The position numbers and the translations under genes were made by a program. The notes under the pieces were generated by a model. It was not told where the DNA came from. It was given only the letters and a program-made list of their open reading frames with translations, and did no database searches. A stretch of DNA of 64,000 nt from Taishania sp964580465 (GTDB lineage: Bacteria; Bacteroidota; Bacteroidia; Flavobacteriales_D; Crocinitomicaceae): assembly GCA_964580465.1 (NCBI GenBank), contig CAZOKJ010000011.1, positions 1-64,000 on the forward strand. Reading direction: 5' to 3'. How positions within the stretch are numbered: position 1 is the stretch's first letter; each line of letters starts with the position of its first letter. This document shows, piece after piece, positions 34,263-43,498 of the stretch.

Positions 34263-34401
34263 ATTCCTTAAAATAAGAAGCTGAATTTTAAAACAATCAT
34301 GTTTTGAATGCTTTTTAAGCTTTAATTGATCCTTGTGTGATTCAGCTAATTGTTTTGAATCATATAAACATGGTTTTAACAATTGAAATCAGTTTCAAAA
34401 A

Positions 34402-36381
34402 TCAATGTTGAATTCTCACTAGATTAAAATCATCAATAGGATTAATAATCATTGGAAAGTGCTCAATGGTAACAGAATTACTATCTAATCCGAAAGCTTT
34501 GTCTTCAGAAAGCGCTCTGTGTTTCAACCATTCATAGAGATTCAAGATGATTTTTTCTGTAGCTGGTAAATCATTGTCATACGACAATTCTTTTTCAATC
34601 AATACATATTCAAAATCGCCAACGATGTTGTTTTTACTTAAAGATTCATAACGACTGCTGATATCAATTTCATTGTTTTGCATTAAATCAGCAGCTACTT
34701 GCTTCAATAAGACATTTACTCTAGGTTCGTTTCTAAATCCGAGGTAAAAATCTACTCGTAGAATATTATTATTTGCATTCAATTTTTCTACTTTATATTC
34801 CAACTTGTAAGGTTCATCCAATACATTAACGTGCACAAACCAATAATTGTCAGCTCGCTTAGGACGACGATGGATAATAGAGTAAATCGCTTTGTATTCA
34901 ATTTTATGCGGACTAGGGCTATTTGTCAAATACACCAAGTTTGTAGCAAATTTTGGAATACTTTGGTCTTCGCTCAAGTCTTCTAATACTTTTTTGTATT
35001 CAGCAATACTAACGAAGTTGGTATAACTTTTTCTAATTTTCTTTCCGAGGTAATTAATGGTCATTATAGCAGCTAAAATCCCAGCGATGATGACTGAAAC
35101 ATATCCACCATGAGAGAATTTCTGCACATTGGAAATGAAAAATGAAATTTCAATACTTAAATAGACCATTTCCAACAAAGCAATTAAAATGATGTTGACA
35201 CGTTTTAAGTATAAGTAATAACCCAATAAAATGGTAGTAGCCAACATACTCATGGTGATTGCTAATCCATAAGCTGCTTCCATGTTGCTAGATTCTTTAA
35301 AATGCAACACAACAAAAATACAACCAATTAATAGCATCCAATTAATTGAAGGAATGTATAATTGACCTCTAACGTTAGTAGGGAATTTTACGCGCACTTT
35401 AGGCCATAAATTCAAACGAATGGCTTCATTGATTAAAGTGAAAGACCCACTAATCAGTGCCTGAGATGCAATTACAGCAGCCATTGTTGAAATAGCAATT
35501 CCGAAAGGCAAGAACCATTCAGGCATTACCAAGTAAAATGGATTCGCAGGATTTTCTGGCGATGGTGAAAGGTCTGAAAGTGTCATTCCTGTTTTTGTTA
35601 AAAGAAAAGCACCTTGCCCAAAGTAACTTAAAACGAGCATTGTCTTAACAAAAGACCATGTAATACGAATGTTTCCAATGCCACAATGGCCTAAATCACT
35701 GTACAAAGCCTCGGCTCCTGTTGTACATAAAAACACAAAACCAAGCACGAAAAAACCTTCTGAATGAGCAGAAAGGAGTTGAATAGCATAATAAGGGTTT
35801 ATTGCTTTTAAAACAGACCAATTTAGCATTAAATGACTTGTACCGATGATTCCCAACATCAAAAACCAAACTAGCATGAAAGGGCCGAAAAACTTTCCAA
35901 TGGCTTTAGTTCCAAATTGTTGAATGGTAAATAAAGTAATTAAAATCGCAATAACAATAGGAATGGTTTGTAAATGAGGCTCGTATGTTTTTAGCCCCTC
36001 AATTGCTGAAGATATGGAAATAGGAGGAGTAATAATACCATCGGCTAATAAAGCACTTCCACCAATAATTGCTGGTACTAATAACCATGGTTTTTTGATT
36101 TTTTTAACCAATGTATATAATGAAAAAATACCACCTTCGCCATTATTATCCGCTTTTAATGTTAGAATAACATATTTGATAGTTGTTTGCAATGTTAATG
36201 TCCAAAAAACACATGAAATAGCCCCTAACACGATTTCTTCACGTATTGTTTCTTTACCAATTATTGCTTTCATTACATAGAGAGGTGAAGTACCTATGTC
36301 ACCATAAATAATCCCTAAAGCAACTAATAAAGCACCAGCAGAAACGCTGTTTAAGTGTTTGGTATTTAATTTTTTATCCAC
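34402..36381 (-). CDS. kup: KUP-family potassium uptake transporter
   Basis: A K+/H+ symporter of 659 residues. About twelve membrane helices occupy the first 450 residues, beginning with ALGIIYGDIGTSPLYVMK, the diagnostic GDIGTSPLY motif of KUP/HAK/KT proteins. Other conserved blocks are EALYSDLGHCG and a long soluble C-terminal domain. A single gene with no partner is normal for this family. Confidence 0.95.
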   Translation of the reverse strand: MDKKLNTKHLNSVSAGALLVALGIIYGDIGTSPLYVMKAIIGKETIREEIVLGAISCVFWTLTLQTTIKYVILTLKADNNGEGGIFSLYTLVKKIKKPWLLVPAIIGGSALLADGIITPPISISSAIEGLKTYEPHLQTIPIVIAILITLFTIQQFGTKAIGKFFGPFMLVWFLMLGIIGTSHLMLNWSVLKAINPYYAIQLLSAHSEGFFVLGFVFLCTTGAEALYSDLGHCGIGNIRITWSFVKTMLVLSYFGQGAFLLTKTGMTLSDLSPSPENPANPFYLVMPEWFLPFGIAISTMAAVIASQALISGSFTLINEAIRLNLWPKVRVKFPTNVRGQLYIPSINWMLLIGCIFVVLHFKESSNMEAAYGLAITMSMLATTILLGYYLYLKRVNIILIALLEMVYLSIEISFFISNVQKFSHGGYVSVIIAGILAAIMTINYLGKKIRKSYTNFVSIAEYKKVLEDLSEDQSIPKFATNLVYLTNSPSPHKIEYKAIYSIIHRRPKRADNYWFVHVNVLDEPYKLEYKVEKLNANNNILRVDFYLGFRNEPRVNVLLKQVAADLMQNNEIDISSRYESLSKNNIVGDFEYVLIEKELSYDNDLPATEKIILNLYEWLKHRALSEDKAFGLDSNSVTIEHFPMIINPIDDFNLVRIQH

Positions 36382-36712
36382 GAAAATAAAGTTATAATTT
36401 ACTGTTAAACTAGAGGGCGTACTTGTGATAAGTCATGGTTTAACGAGAGCGAAAGTAATTCATTTTTTAAACGTGAGAAAAAAATAATGTGTTTTTTTTT
36501 AAACTATTTTTGTTAAAAATATAAAACGTTGATGTTAAGTATTTTAAATTTGTTTAATACGATAGATTAAGACTAAATAAAAGGTTGAATTTCTCAGTGA
36601 ATAATTGGATATTATTTCATTAAATAATTATTTGCTCTGTACTAAAGTAAAAATATTAATGAGTAATAAAATTAATTCAAATCGACAGCATAAAAAAAAT
36701 GAATAGGAGCAA

Positions 36713-36729
36713 TTTTTTTTTTTTTTTTT
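36713..36729 (+). repeat. 17-base homopolymer T tract upstream of rho
   Basis: Seventeen consecutive T, ending 22 bases before the putative rho -7 box (36752-36759). Long homopolymers are slippage-prone, so its length could vary and alter spacing or rigidity at the promoter. Confidence 0.7.
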
Positions 36730-36751
36730 ACGTACTTTAAAAAATATATTG

Positions 36752-36759
36752 TAATATTG
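36752..36759 (+). promoter_or_regulatory. Putative -7 box of rho
   Basis: TAATATTG is one base off TAnnTTTG and gives a leader of about 85 bases, long enough for the Rho self-regulation known in other bacteria. A -33 TTTG is not seen. Confidence 0.4.
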
Positions 36760-36848
36760 CACTATCTTAAAGGAGTTAACCGTATTCCTTTTCAAAAAAA
36801 TCAAATTTTATTTAGTTAAATTCAAATTTTACACCCATTCCCAATTAT

Positions 36849-38597
36849 ATGGATAAAGAAATGTTGGAAAGCAAAAAGCTTTCAGACCTTAAAGAAATAG
36901 CAACAACCTTAGGTATTTCTATTACTGGATTAAAAAAAGCGGAAATTATCAATGCTATTATTGGTGGAGATGATACTTCGAAAACTGATGCTGTTGTGGA
37001 AGCAACAGAAGTTCCTACTGAGAAACCTAAACGACCTCGTAAAAAAGTAGAAGTTTCAACTGAACAAGCTGATTTATTTGTTGAAGCAACGGAAATGAAT
37101 GTTCAAGAAAAACAATCAGGAAAGAAAGTTGATGCTAAAAAAATAAAAGAAAGAATAACTGAATTAATTGAATCTCCTGAAACTATAGAAACTGAAGCTA
37201 AACAAGAACAAGAAAAACCGAAAGGTCGTAACTTGCTTGACTTAGCTAAAGCTGTAAAAAAAGAACCAGAAGAACAAGAAATAAAATCAGAGTCTCTTAC
37301 AGAAGATAAAGCTATCGAAGCAGAACCTGTTCAAGTTGCTGTGAGTGAAAAGGTTGAAAACAAACCGTCACACACACAACAACACCAAAATCACCCACAA
37401 CATCAAAATCGTCAACACCAATATCAAAAAAATCGTCCTCAACAAGAGCCGGTTGAAGCTAAAACTGATGTTTACGATTTAGTAGGTATTGTTTCTGCTG
37501 AAGGTGTATTGGAAGTTATTCAAGATGGATATGGATTTTTAAGATCTTCTGATTACAACTATTTACCTTCACCAGATGATGTGTATGTTAGTCAAAGTCA
37601 AATTAAATTTTTTGGTCTAAAAACAGGGGATACGGTAAAAGGAACTATTCGTCCGCCAAAAGAAGGTGAAAAGTATTTTCCTTTGGTGAAAGTTGAGTCG
37701 ATTAATGGTCGCGATCCTTCTTATATTCGTGATAGAGTTCCTTTCCAATACCTCACACCACTTTTCCCAGATGAGAAATTTAAACTAACAGGACATCCGC
37801 AAGAAACAATGTCCACGCGTGTTATGGACTTATTTGCTCCAATAGGTAAAGGGCAACGTGGTATGATTGTTGCGCAACCTAAGACGGGTAAAACCATGTT
37901 GTTGAAAGATGTTGCTAATGCAATCGCTGCAAACCACCCTGAAACATATCTTATTGTGTTGCTAATCGATGAACGCCCTGAAGAGGTAACAGACATGGCT
38001 CGCAGTGTGAAAGCTGAAGTAATTGCTTCTACTTTTGACGAACCAGCAGAACGCCACGTGAAAGTAGCAAACATGGTATTGGAAAAAGCAAAACGAATGG
38101 TAGAATGTGGTCACGATGTATGTATTTTACTTGACTCAATTACACGTTTGGCGCGTGCTTACAATACTGTTTCACCAGCTTCTGGAAAAGTATTATCAGG
38201 TGGGGTAGATGCGAATGCTTTACACAAACCAAAACGTTTCTTCGGTTCTGCTAGAAAAATTGAAAACGGTGGTTCTTTATCTATCTTGGCTACAGCATTG
38301 ACAGATACTGGATCTAAAATGGACGAGGTAATCTTTGAAGAATTTAAAGGTACAGGTAATATGGAGTTGCAATTGGATAGAAAAATTGCAAATAGACGTA
38401 TTTATCCTGCAATTGATATTACAGCATCTGGAACAAGAAGAGAAGATTTGTTGGTTGGAAAAGATGTGCTACAACGTGTGTGGTTAATGCGTAAATTTAT
38501 TGCTGACATGAATCCAGTAGAGGCGATGGAATTTATGAAAGAACGCATGGAAGGTACACTTTCTAACGAGGAGTTTTTAGTATCAATGAATAGTTAA
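36849..38597 (+). CDS. rho: Transcription termination factor Rho with long N-terminal insertion
   Basis: A hexameric RNA-dependent ATPase that ends transcription. It has 582 residues against 419 in E. coli. The Rho_N/SAP-like helices (about 8-38, KLSDLKEIATTLGIS) are followed by a roughly 165-residue low-complexity insertion (about 41-205). This is rich in Glu, Lys and Thr and ends in a His/Gln/Asn-rich stretch (HTQQHQNHPQHQNRQHQYQK). The RNA-binding OB fold starts near 210 (GVLEVIQDGYGFLR). The motor has Walker A AQPKTGKT (about 341-348), Walker B ILLDSITRLARAYN and the Q-loop. Intrinsically disordered inserts in Bacteroidota Rho are known and drive phase separation in Bacteroides. Confidence 0.96.
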   Translation: MDKEMLESKKLSDLKEIATTLGISITGLKKAEIINAIIGGDDTSKTDAVVEATEVPTEKPKRPRKKVEVSTEQADLFVEATEMNVQEKQSGKKVDAKKIKERITELIESPETIETEAKQEQEKPKGRNLLDLAKAVKKEPEEQEIKSESLTEDKAIEAEPVQVAVSEKVENKPSHTQQHQNHPQHQNRQHQYQKNRPQQEPVEAKTDVYDLVGIVSAEGVLEVIQDGYGFLRSSDYNYLPSPDDVYVSQSQIKFFGLKTGDTVKGTIRPPKEGEKYFPLVKVESINGRDPSYIRDRVPFQYLTPLFPDEKFKLTGHPQETMSTRVMDLFAPIGKGQRGMIVAQPKTGKTMLLKDVANAIAANHPETYLIVLLIDERPEEVTDMARSVKAEVIASTFDEPAERHVKVANMVLEKAKRMVECGHDVCILLDSITRLARAYNTVSPASGKVLSGGVDANALHKPKRFFGSARKIENGGSLSILATALTDTGSKMDEVIFEEFKGTGNMELQLDRKIANRRIYPAIDITASGTRREDLLVGKDVLQRVWLMRKFIADMNPVEAMEFMKERMEGTLSNEEFLVSMNS

Positions 38598-38608
38598 TAA
38601 GTAAAAAT

Positions 38609-39220
38609 ATGAAAGTAACCATAAAAACAGCATTGATTAGTGCTTTAATATGGATAGGCTTTAAACTAATGGGGTATCAACTAGGATGGAATGTACCTAG
38701 TAATACCTCGTTCTTTGTTTTGAGCAATATGTTTGTTTTGTTGTCAGCTATTTCTATTGGACTTTACCTCCAAAAACGTAAAAATGAAGAAGACGATAAC
38801 ATGTTGACAGATGTTAAAAACGGCATGACTATTGGAGTAATTTACGCTTTAGTTATTTCTGTGTTCTTATTTTATTATTACGATAAAATTGATCCTGATT
38901 ACAACAATAAGATGATTGCTGAACGTGAAATGAAGTTCCAATTAATTGTGGATGATCCAGTAAAATTGAAAGAGTTGAAAGCCTCTAATAAAGATTTAGA
39001 AGTGATGACCAAAGATGAAATCATGGAGGAGTTTAAAAAAACACCACAAATGTTGTTTTCAGGTACTTTTATGATGACCTACGGCATGTTATCCATGCTG
39101 ATGTTGACCACATTGTATAGTATTGTTATCTCCATTATTTATCGTCGTGTCTTGTTTAGAGATTATTACAAGAAACTTAGAAGACAACAACAAGCGCCAA
39201 CTCAAGAAAAGAAAAAGTAG
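38609..39220 (+). CDS. DUF4199 membrane protein
   Basis: A 203-residue membrane protein with four hydrophobic segments: about 7-25, 32-52, 71-92 and 150-175. A charged cytosolic or periplasmic loop of about 50 residues precedes the last one (VMTKDEIMEEFKK). It matches DUF4199, a Bacteroidota family of unknown function often found next to glycosyltransferases. Here it follows rho by 11 bases and is probably transcribed with it. Confidence 0.82.
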   Translation: MKVTIKTALISALIWIGFKLMGYQLGWNVPSNTSFFVLSNMFVLLSAISIGLYLQKRKNEEDDNMLTDVKNGMTIGVIYALVISVFLFYYYDKIDPDYNNKMIAEREMKFQLIVDDPVKLKELKASNKDLEVMTKDEIMEEFKKTPQMLFSGTFMMTYGMLSMLMLTTLYSIVISIIYRRVLFRDYYKKLRRQQQAPTQEKKK

Positions 39221-39253
39221 AATCGCATTTAGTCATTATATGCTGTAAAAGTT

Positions 39254-39718
39254 ATGTTGCCGAAGCATGAACAAAAAATAAAAAACGAACTATTTTGGGG
39301 TGATTTTAAAGCCTTGATGAAAAAACACATGTCTAGCAATGGACGTAGAATCAATTGGCTAAATTATCCTACTGAAACTAAAGAATTATATCTTCGTTTG
39401 CATGCTGATGGTAAATCGTGTGCCATGTTTTTTGACATTCAATCAAAAGATCAAGGAGTTCGTGCTATTGTTTGGGAACAAATGGGAGAACTAAAAGCAG
39501 TTCTACGCAATGAAATGATTGACGAAGGTGAATGGATTGAATTGTTAGAAACTCCAGATGGACGTATTATTTCAAGAATAAAATGGGAGCGAACGGATTT
39601 AAACTACTATAAAGAAGAAGATGTTCCTCTAATTTATGATTTTTTAAGAGAAAAAATACGTGCTTTCGATCTTTTTTATCAAGAATATAAAGATATCCTT
39701 CTGCATTTGTTGAATTAA
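39254..39718 (+). CDS. DUF4268 family protein
   Basis: A 154-residue cytoplasmic protein. Conserved-looking stretches are INWLNYPTETKELYLRLHAD and AMFFDIQSKDQGVRAIVWEQ. Similar DUF4268 domains also occur as C-terminal modules of restriction-related proteins, but here the domain stands alone. It follows the DUF4199 gene by 33 bases. Confidence 0.78.
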   Translation: MLPKHEQKIKNELFWGDFKALMKKHMSSNGRRINWLNYPTETKELYLRLHADGKSCAMFFDIQSKDQGVRAIVWEQMGELKAVLRNEMIDEGEWIELLETPDGRIISRIKWERTDLNYYKEEDVPLIYDFLREKIRAFDLFYQEYKDILLHLLN

Positions 39719-39790
39719 TTTTGTACTTTTGAACTTCTTTTGTTTACGTAGATTATTCGTATTACAACAAAGAAAATTAAATAAAACTAG

Positions 39791-40603
39791 ATGAAAAAAA
39801 GTATAATCGGTTGTTTTTTTGCGTTGGCTTCGCTCTTAGCCACCAATTTATATGCTCAAGTTGCCATCCTTGATGAGAAATTTGACAATGGTATTCCAAG
39901 TTCATATATTCTTGTAAACAAAGATGGATACACGCCTCATGCAGACGTAAGCGAATACACAAATGCGTGGATAATAACTGTGGACCCAGCTGATTCTACT
40001 AATAAAGTAGCTTCATCTACTTCGTATTTTGATCAGCCAGGGGTGGCAAATCGTTGGATGATTATTCCTTCGTTGCAATTAGGTGCTTATGGCAATAACC
40101 TAAGCTGGACAGGTAAATCGCATGACGCTTCGTATGCCGATGGATATTTTGTCTTAGTTTCTACAACAGATACTGAAATAGAAAGTTTTACTGACACGTT
40201 GCTAACTGTTCCTTTTGAAGATGTACAGTGGACAAAACATACCATTAATCTATCAGACAAAGGATATGATAATCAAACGATTCATTTAGCTTTTGTTTTG
40301 CGTTCATTGGATGGATATAAATATTACATGGATTCGCTTTCTGTTGAAAAGGACAATCCGCTGAATGTATCCACTCTTTCAAACAATACGACTATTCAAC
40401 TTTATCCCAACCCTACTACTTCACATTTAACGATTTCTAACACAGTTGATTTTATTCAAGTTGTGATTAGAGATGTGAATGGAAATGAATTGATTCAAAG
40501 TGATTCTTCAACTGTGGAGGTACAACACCTTTCTAATGGTGTTTACTTTGCAGAAGTAAGAACAAAAAATGGAGTAGTAGTTCGAAAATTTTTAAAGCAA
40601 TAA
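39791..40603 (+). CDS. Secreted cleaved-adhesin-like protein with T9SS sorting domain
   Basis: A 270-residue protein with signal peptide (to about NLYAQ). The choice-of-anchor J / cleaved-adhesin beta-sandwich covers about 25-185, opening with ILDEKFDNGIPSSY and including the NRWMIIPSLQL segment. A type A sorting domain follows (about 200-270, with LYPNPTTSHLTI and GVYFAEVRTKNG), so the protein should be exported by the type IX system and anchored or released at the cell surface. No catalytic residues are recognised. The next gene starts 3 bases on. Confidence 0.85.
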   Translation: MKKSIIGCFFALASLLATNLYAQVAILDEKFDNGIPSSYILVNKDGYTPHADVSEYTNAWIITVDPADSTNKVASSTSYFDQPGVANRWMIIPSLQLGAYGNNLSWTGKSHDASYADGYFVLVSTTDTEIESFTDTLLTVPFEDVQWTKHTINLSDKGYDNQTIHLAFVLRSLDGYKYYMDSLSVEKDNPLNVSTLSNNTTIQLYPNPTTSHLTISNTVDFIQVVIRDVNGNELIQSDSSTVEVQHLSNGVYFAEVRTKNGVVVRKFLKQ

Positions 40604-40606
40604 AAC

Positions 40607-41857
40607 ATGATGACGGAAGAAGTAATTGGAAGTGCTAAAGCACGAGAAATAGTGGCGTTGGAAGATAAGTATGGTGCACATAATTACCATCCACTTCCTG
40701 TAGTTTTAGCAAAAGGCGAAGGTGTATATTTGTGGGACGTGGACGGAAAGCGTTATTTTGATTTCTTGTCAGCATATTCTGCGGTAAATCAAGGACATTG
40801 TCACCCAAAAATCATTGGAGCTTTGACAGAGCAGGCACAAACATTGACGTTAACATCACGTGCTTTTTACAATGATGTGTTAGGAGTATATGAAAAATAT
40901 GTTACTTCTTATTTTGGTTTTGACAAGGTATTGCCAATGAATACTGGAGCAGAAGCTGTTGAAACTGCTTTGAAATTGTGTCGTAAGTGGGCTTATGAGA
41001 AAAAAGGAATTCAAGAAAATGAAGCTGTAATTGTTGTGTGTGATGGAAACTTCCACGGTAGAACAACGACAATTATTTCATTCTCAAATGATCCAGATGC
41101 ACGTGAAAATTATGGACCATACACAGGAGGCTTCGTTTCTATACCTTATAGCGATATCAATGCGTTAGAGCAAGTATTAAAAAACAAAAATGTCGCTGGA
41201 TTCTTAGTGGAACCTATTCAAGGAGAAGCTGGTGTTTATGTTCCAGAAGAAGGATATTTAGCTAAAGCTAAAGCTTTGTGTGAAGCAAACAATGTGTTGT
41301 TTATTGCTGATGAAGTTCAAACAGGAATTGCAAGAACAGGTCAATTATTAGCTGTTCATCATGAGGGCGTTAAACCTGATATTTTAATTCTTGGTAAGGC
41401 ATTGTCAGGTGGAGTATATCCTGTTTCAGCGGTACTGGCTAACGATGACATTATGTTGGTAATCAAACCTGGTCAGCATGGTTCTACTTTTGGTGGGAAT
41501 CCAATCGCTGCAAAAGTAGCTATCGCTGCACTAGAAGTTGTTAAAGAAGAAAAATTAACTGAAAACGCTCAACGTTTAGGTGAAATTTTTAGAGCAGAAA
41601 TCAATCGTATTATCGGTAACACTGATTTAATTGTAGCAGTTAGAGGTAAAGGATTATTAAATGCTATCATCGTAAATGATACACCTGAAAGCTCAACAGC
41701 TTGGGATATTTGCATGGACTTAGCGAAAAATGGTTTGTTAGCTAAACCTACTCATGGTAATATCATCCGTTTTGCTCCACCTTTAGTAATGACGGAAGAG
41801 CAATTGATGGATTGCGTTAGCATTATTGAAAATACATTGATGAATTTTAAGAAGTAA
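40607..41857 (+). CDS. rocD: Ornithine--oxo-acid transaminase
   Basis: A class III PLP aminotransferase moving the delta-amino group of ornithine to 2-oxoglutarate, giving glutamate semialdehyde for proline or glutamate synthesis. It has 416 residues. DGKRYFDFLSAYSAVNQGH, MNTGAEAVETALKL and GDPD-like SFSNDPDARENYGPY are visible. ADEVQTGIARTG precedes the PLP lysine in LGKALSGGVYPVSA. Two adjacent ATGs (40607 and 40610) are possible starts. Apart from the preceding T9SS gene no arginine-catabolism genes are close. Confidence 0.94.
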   Translation: MMTEEVIGSAKAREIVALEDKYGAHNYHPLPVVLAKGEGVYLWDVDGKRYFDFLSAYSAVNQGHCHPKIIGALTEQAQTLTLTSRAFYNDVLGVYEKYVTSYFGFDKVLPMNTGAEAVETALKLCRKWAYEKKGIQENEAVIVVCDGNFHGRTTTIISFSNDPDARENYGPYTGGFVSIPYSDINALEQVLKNKNVAGFLVEPIQGEAGVYVPEEGYLAKAKALCEANNVLFIADEVQTGIARTGQLLAVHHEGVKPDILILGKALSGGVYPVSAVLANDDIMLVIKPGQHGSTFGGNPIAAKVAIAALEVVKEEKLTENAQRLGEIFRAEINRIIGNTDLIVAVRGKGLLNAIIVNDTPESSTAWDICMDLAKNGLLAKPTHGNIIRFAPPLVMTEEQLMDCVSIIENTLMNFKK

Positions 41858-41875
41858 TATAATCAGTAATTGAAG

Positions 41876-41903
41876 AAAAGGTTGCAATCGCAACCTTTTT
41901 TTA
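41876..41903 (+). terminator. Terminator after rocD
   Basis: AAAAGGTTGC and GCAACCTTTT form a 10-base stem with an AATC loop, followed by T. Confidence 0.88.
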
Positions 41904-42035
41904 TACTTCATTAATTTATGCAAATGGCTTTTTTAAACAAAGGATAAAATACTATTGTTGGGAATTAAATGTATTTATAACGATTCATTGTGCATAAGTT
42001 CATGTCATTAAATCATCAATAGCTATATAAATGTT

Positions 42036-42043
42036 TATATTTG
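42036..42043 (+). promoter_or_regulatory. -7 box of the phosphohexomutase gene
   Basis: TATATTTG matches the Bacteroidota -7 element and lies 10 bases before the TTG start codon. No -33 TTTG is seen at 19 bases. The leader would be about 5 bases. Confidence 0.5.
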
Positions 42044-42053
42044 CAGTTTAAAA

Positions 42054-43460
42054 TTGAAAAATTTGACTACAAAAATAAAATTTGGGACTGATGGCTGGAG
42101 GGCTATCATTGCAGATGAGTACACAGTTGATAATGTTGCTCGTGTTTCTTACGCCACAGCAGAGTGGGTAAAGAAAAATTTTGACAATCCAAGCATTGTG
42201 ATTGGACATGACTGTCGCTTTCAAGGTGAATTATTCGTAGAAACAGCTGTCAAAGTCTTTGTTTCTCAAGGAGTAAAAGTCAAAATGGCTAAAGGATTTG
42301 TCTCTACACCAATGGTGTCTTTAGCAGCTGTGAAAAAAGCTTGCTCTTTAGGCGTGGTGATTACTGCAAGTCACAATCCTCCAACTTACAATGGTTTTAA
42401 ATTAAAGTCTCATCACGGAGGACCGCTTTCTCCTGAAAAGGTACAGGAAATTGAAGATATTATTGTTGATGAATTGACAATTGACTGGCGTTCAGTATCG
42501 TTAGATTCTCCATTAGTGGAAATTGTTGATTTAGAAACAGAATATGTTGAACATGTAAAAGCAAATTTTGATTTGGATGCAATTGCCAATTCAGGTTTGA
42601 ATTTAGCATACGATGCCATGTTTGGCGCAGGACAAAATGTGTTAAAACGCGTATTGCCTAACATTCATTTCTTACACTGTGAACATAATCCTTCGTTTAA
42701 AGGCGTAGCACCTGAACCAATCGCTAAAAATTTAAAAGAATTGGAGCAATTTATCATTGAAAATGGAACAATTGATTGTGCTTTAGCTACAGATGGTGAT
42801 GCGGACAGAATTGGTTTATACAATGGTAGAGGTGAATTTGTAGATTCTCATCACATTATTTTATTGTTAATCCATTATTTAGCAAAATACAAAGAAATGA
42901 AAGGCAAAGTTGCTACTGCTTTCAGTACAACTCCTCGCGTTGCTAAAATGGCTGCACATTACAATTTGCCAAATGAAGTAGTAAAAATTGGCTTTAAATA
43001 CATCGCAAGTATCATGGTGGAAGAAGATGTGCTTGTTGGTGGGGAAGAATCTGGAGGTATTGCTGTGAAAGGCCATATTCCTGAACGTGATGGCATCTGG
43101 ATGGGATTGATTATTTGGGAGTTTATGGCAAAATCTGGCAAAACTTTAGACCAATTAATCGATGAAGTATATGAAATTGTTGGAAGTTTTAAATTTGAAC
43201 GTAGTGATTTACACATTACAGAAGAATTAAAACAAACAATTATCGCTCATTGTAAAAACGGGACTTACCAATCGTTTGGAAAATATACCATTAAAGAACT
43301 TCAAACGATTGACGGATTCAAATACTTCTTTGACGATGAACGTTGGGTAATGATTCGTCCTTCTGGTACTGAACCTGTTTTGCGTGTTTATGCTGAAGCT
43401 CCAACCTTGGAAGAAGCAAGAGAAATTTTAAAAATAACAGAACAAACAATTTGTAACTAA
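42054..43460 (+). CDS. Phosphoglucomutase/phosphomannomutase family protein
   Basis: Interconverts hexose-1-phosphate and hexose-6-phosphate. It has 468 residues. The opening IKFGTDGWRAIIAD is the family's conserved first strand. The phosphoserine is Ser 106 in TASHNPPTYNGFK. The metal loop is DGDADRIG, the sugar loop GEESGG, and the phosphate-binding loop RPSGTEPVLR. There is no ATG before the conserved N-terminus; the only plausible start codons are TTG at 42054 or 42063. Substrate (glucose or mannose) is not resolvable. Confidence 0.9.
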   Translation: MKNLTTKIKFGTDGWRAIIADEYTVDNVARVSYATAEWVKKNFDNPSIVIGHDCRFQGELFVETAVKVFVSQGVKVKMAKGFVSTPMVSLAAVKKACSLGVVITASHNPPTYNGFKLKSHHGGPLSPEKVQEIEDIIVDELTIDWRSVSLDSPLVEIVDLETEYVEHVKANFDLDAIANSGLNLAYDAMFGAGQNVLKRVLPNIHFLHCEHNPSFKGVAPEPIAKNLKELEQFIIENGTIDCALATDGDADRIGLYNGRGEFVDSHHIILLLIHYLAKYKEMKGKVATAFSTTPRVAKMAAHYNLPNEVVKIGFKYIASIMVEEDVLVGGEESGGIAVKGHIPERDGIWMGLIIWEFMAKSGKTLDQLIDEVYEIVGSFKFERSDLHITEELKQTIIAHCKNGTYQSFGKYTIKELQTIDGFKYFFDDERWVMIRPSGTEPVLRVYAEAPTLEEAREILKITEQTICN

Positions 43461-43498
43461 AATAATAGTATAAATAGTTAAGTTAAATAGCAAAAAAT

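Larger units (their letters stand above)
36382..36848. other. Intergenic region between divergent kup and rho
   Basis: 467 bases, very AT-rich, holding the promoters of both genes. It contains a 17-base T run (annotated separately), a -7-like box TAATATTG for rho at 36752-36759, and a weak hairpin (AAAGGA and TCCTTT, near 36769 and 36786) in the rho leader. I see no ORF that looks coding. Confidence 0.5.

Noticed and set aside
34263..34401. Possible hairpins around AAAACAATCATGTTTT in the gap between a lipoprotein gene and kup
   Set aside because: The stems are short, A/T only and without a clear T tail; not enough to call a terminator.
36769..36791. Weak hairpin in the rho leader as a riboswitch or Rho-sensing element
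   Set aside because: Only a six-base stem is present with no recognisable riboswitch core.
37721..38074. 117-codon open frame antisense to rho
   Set aside because: It runs antisense through the conserved Rho ATPase region, whose own protein is unambiguous. It is a complementary-strand shadow.
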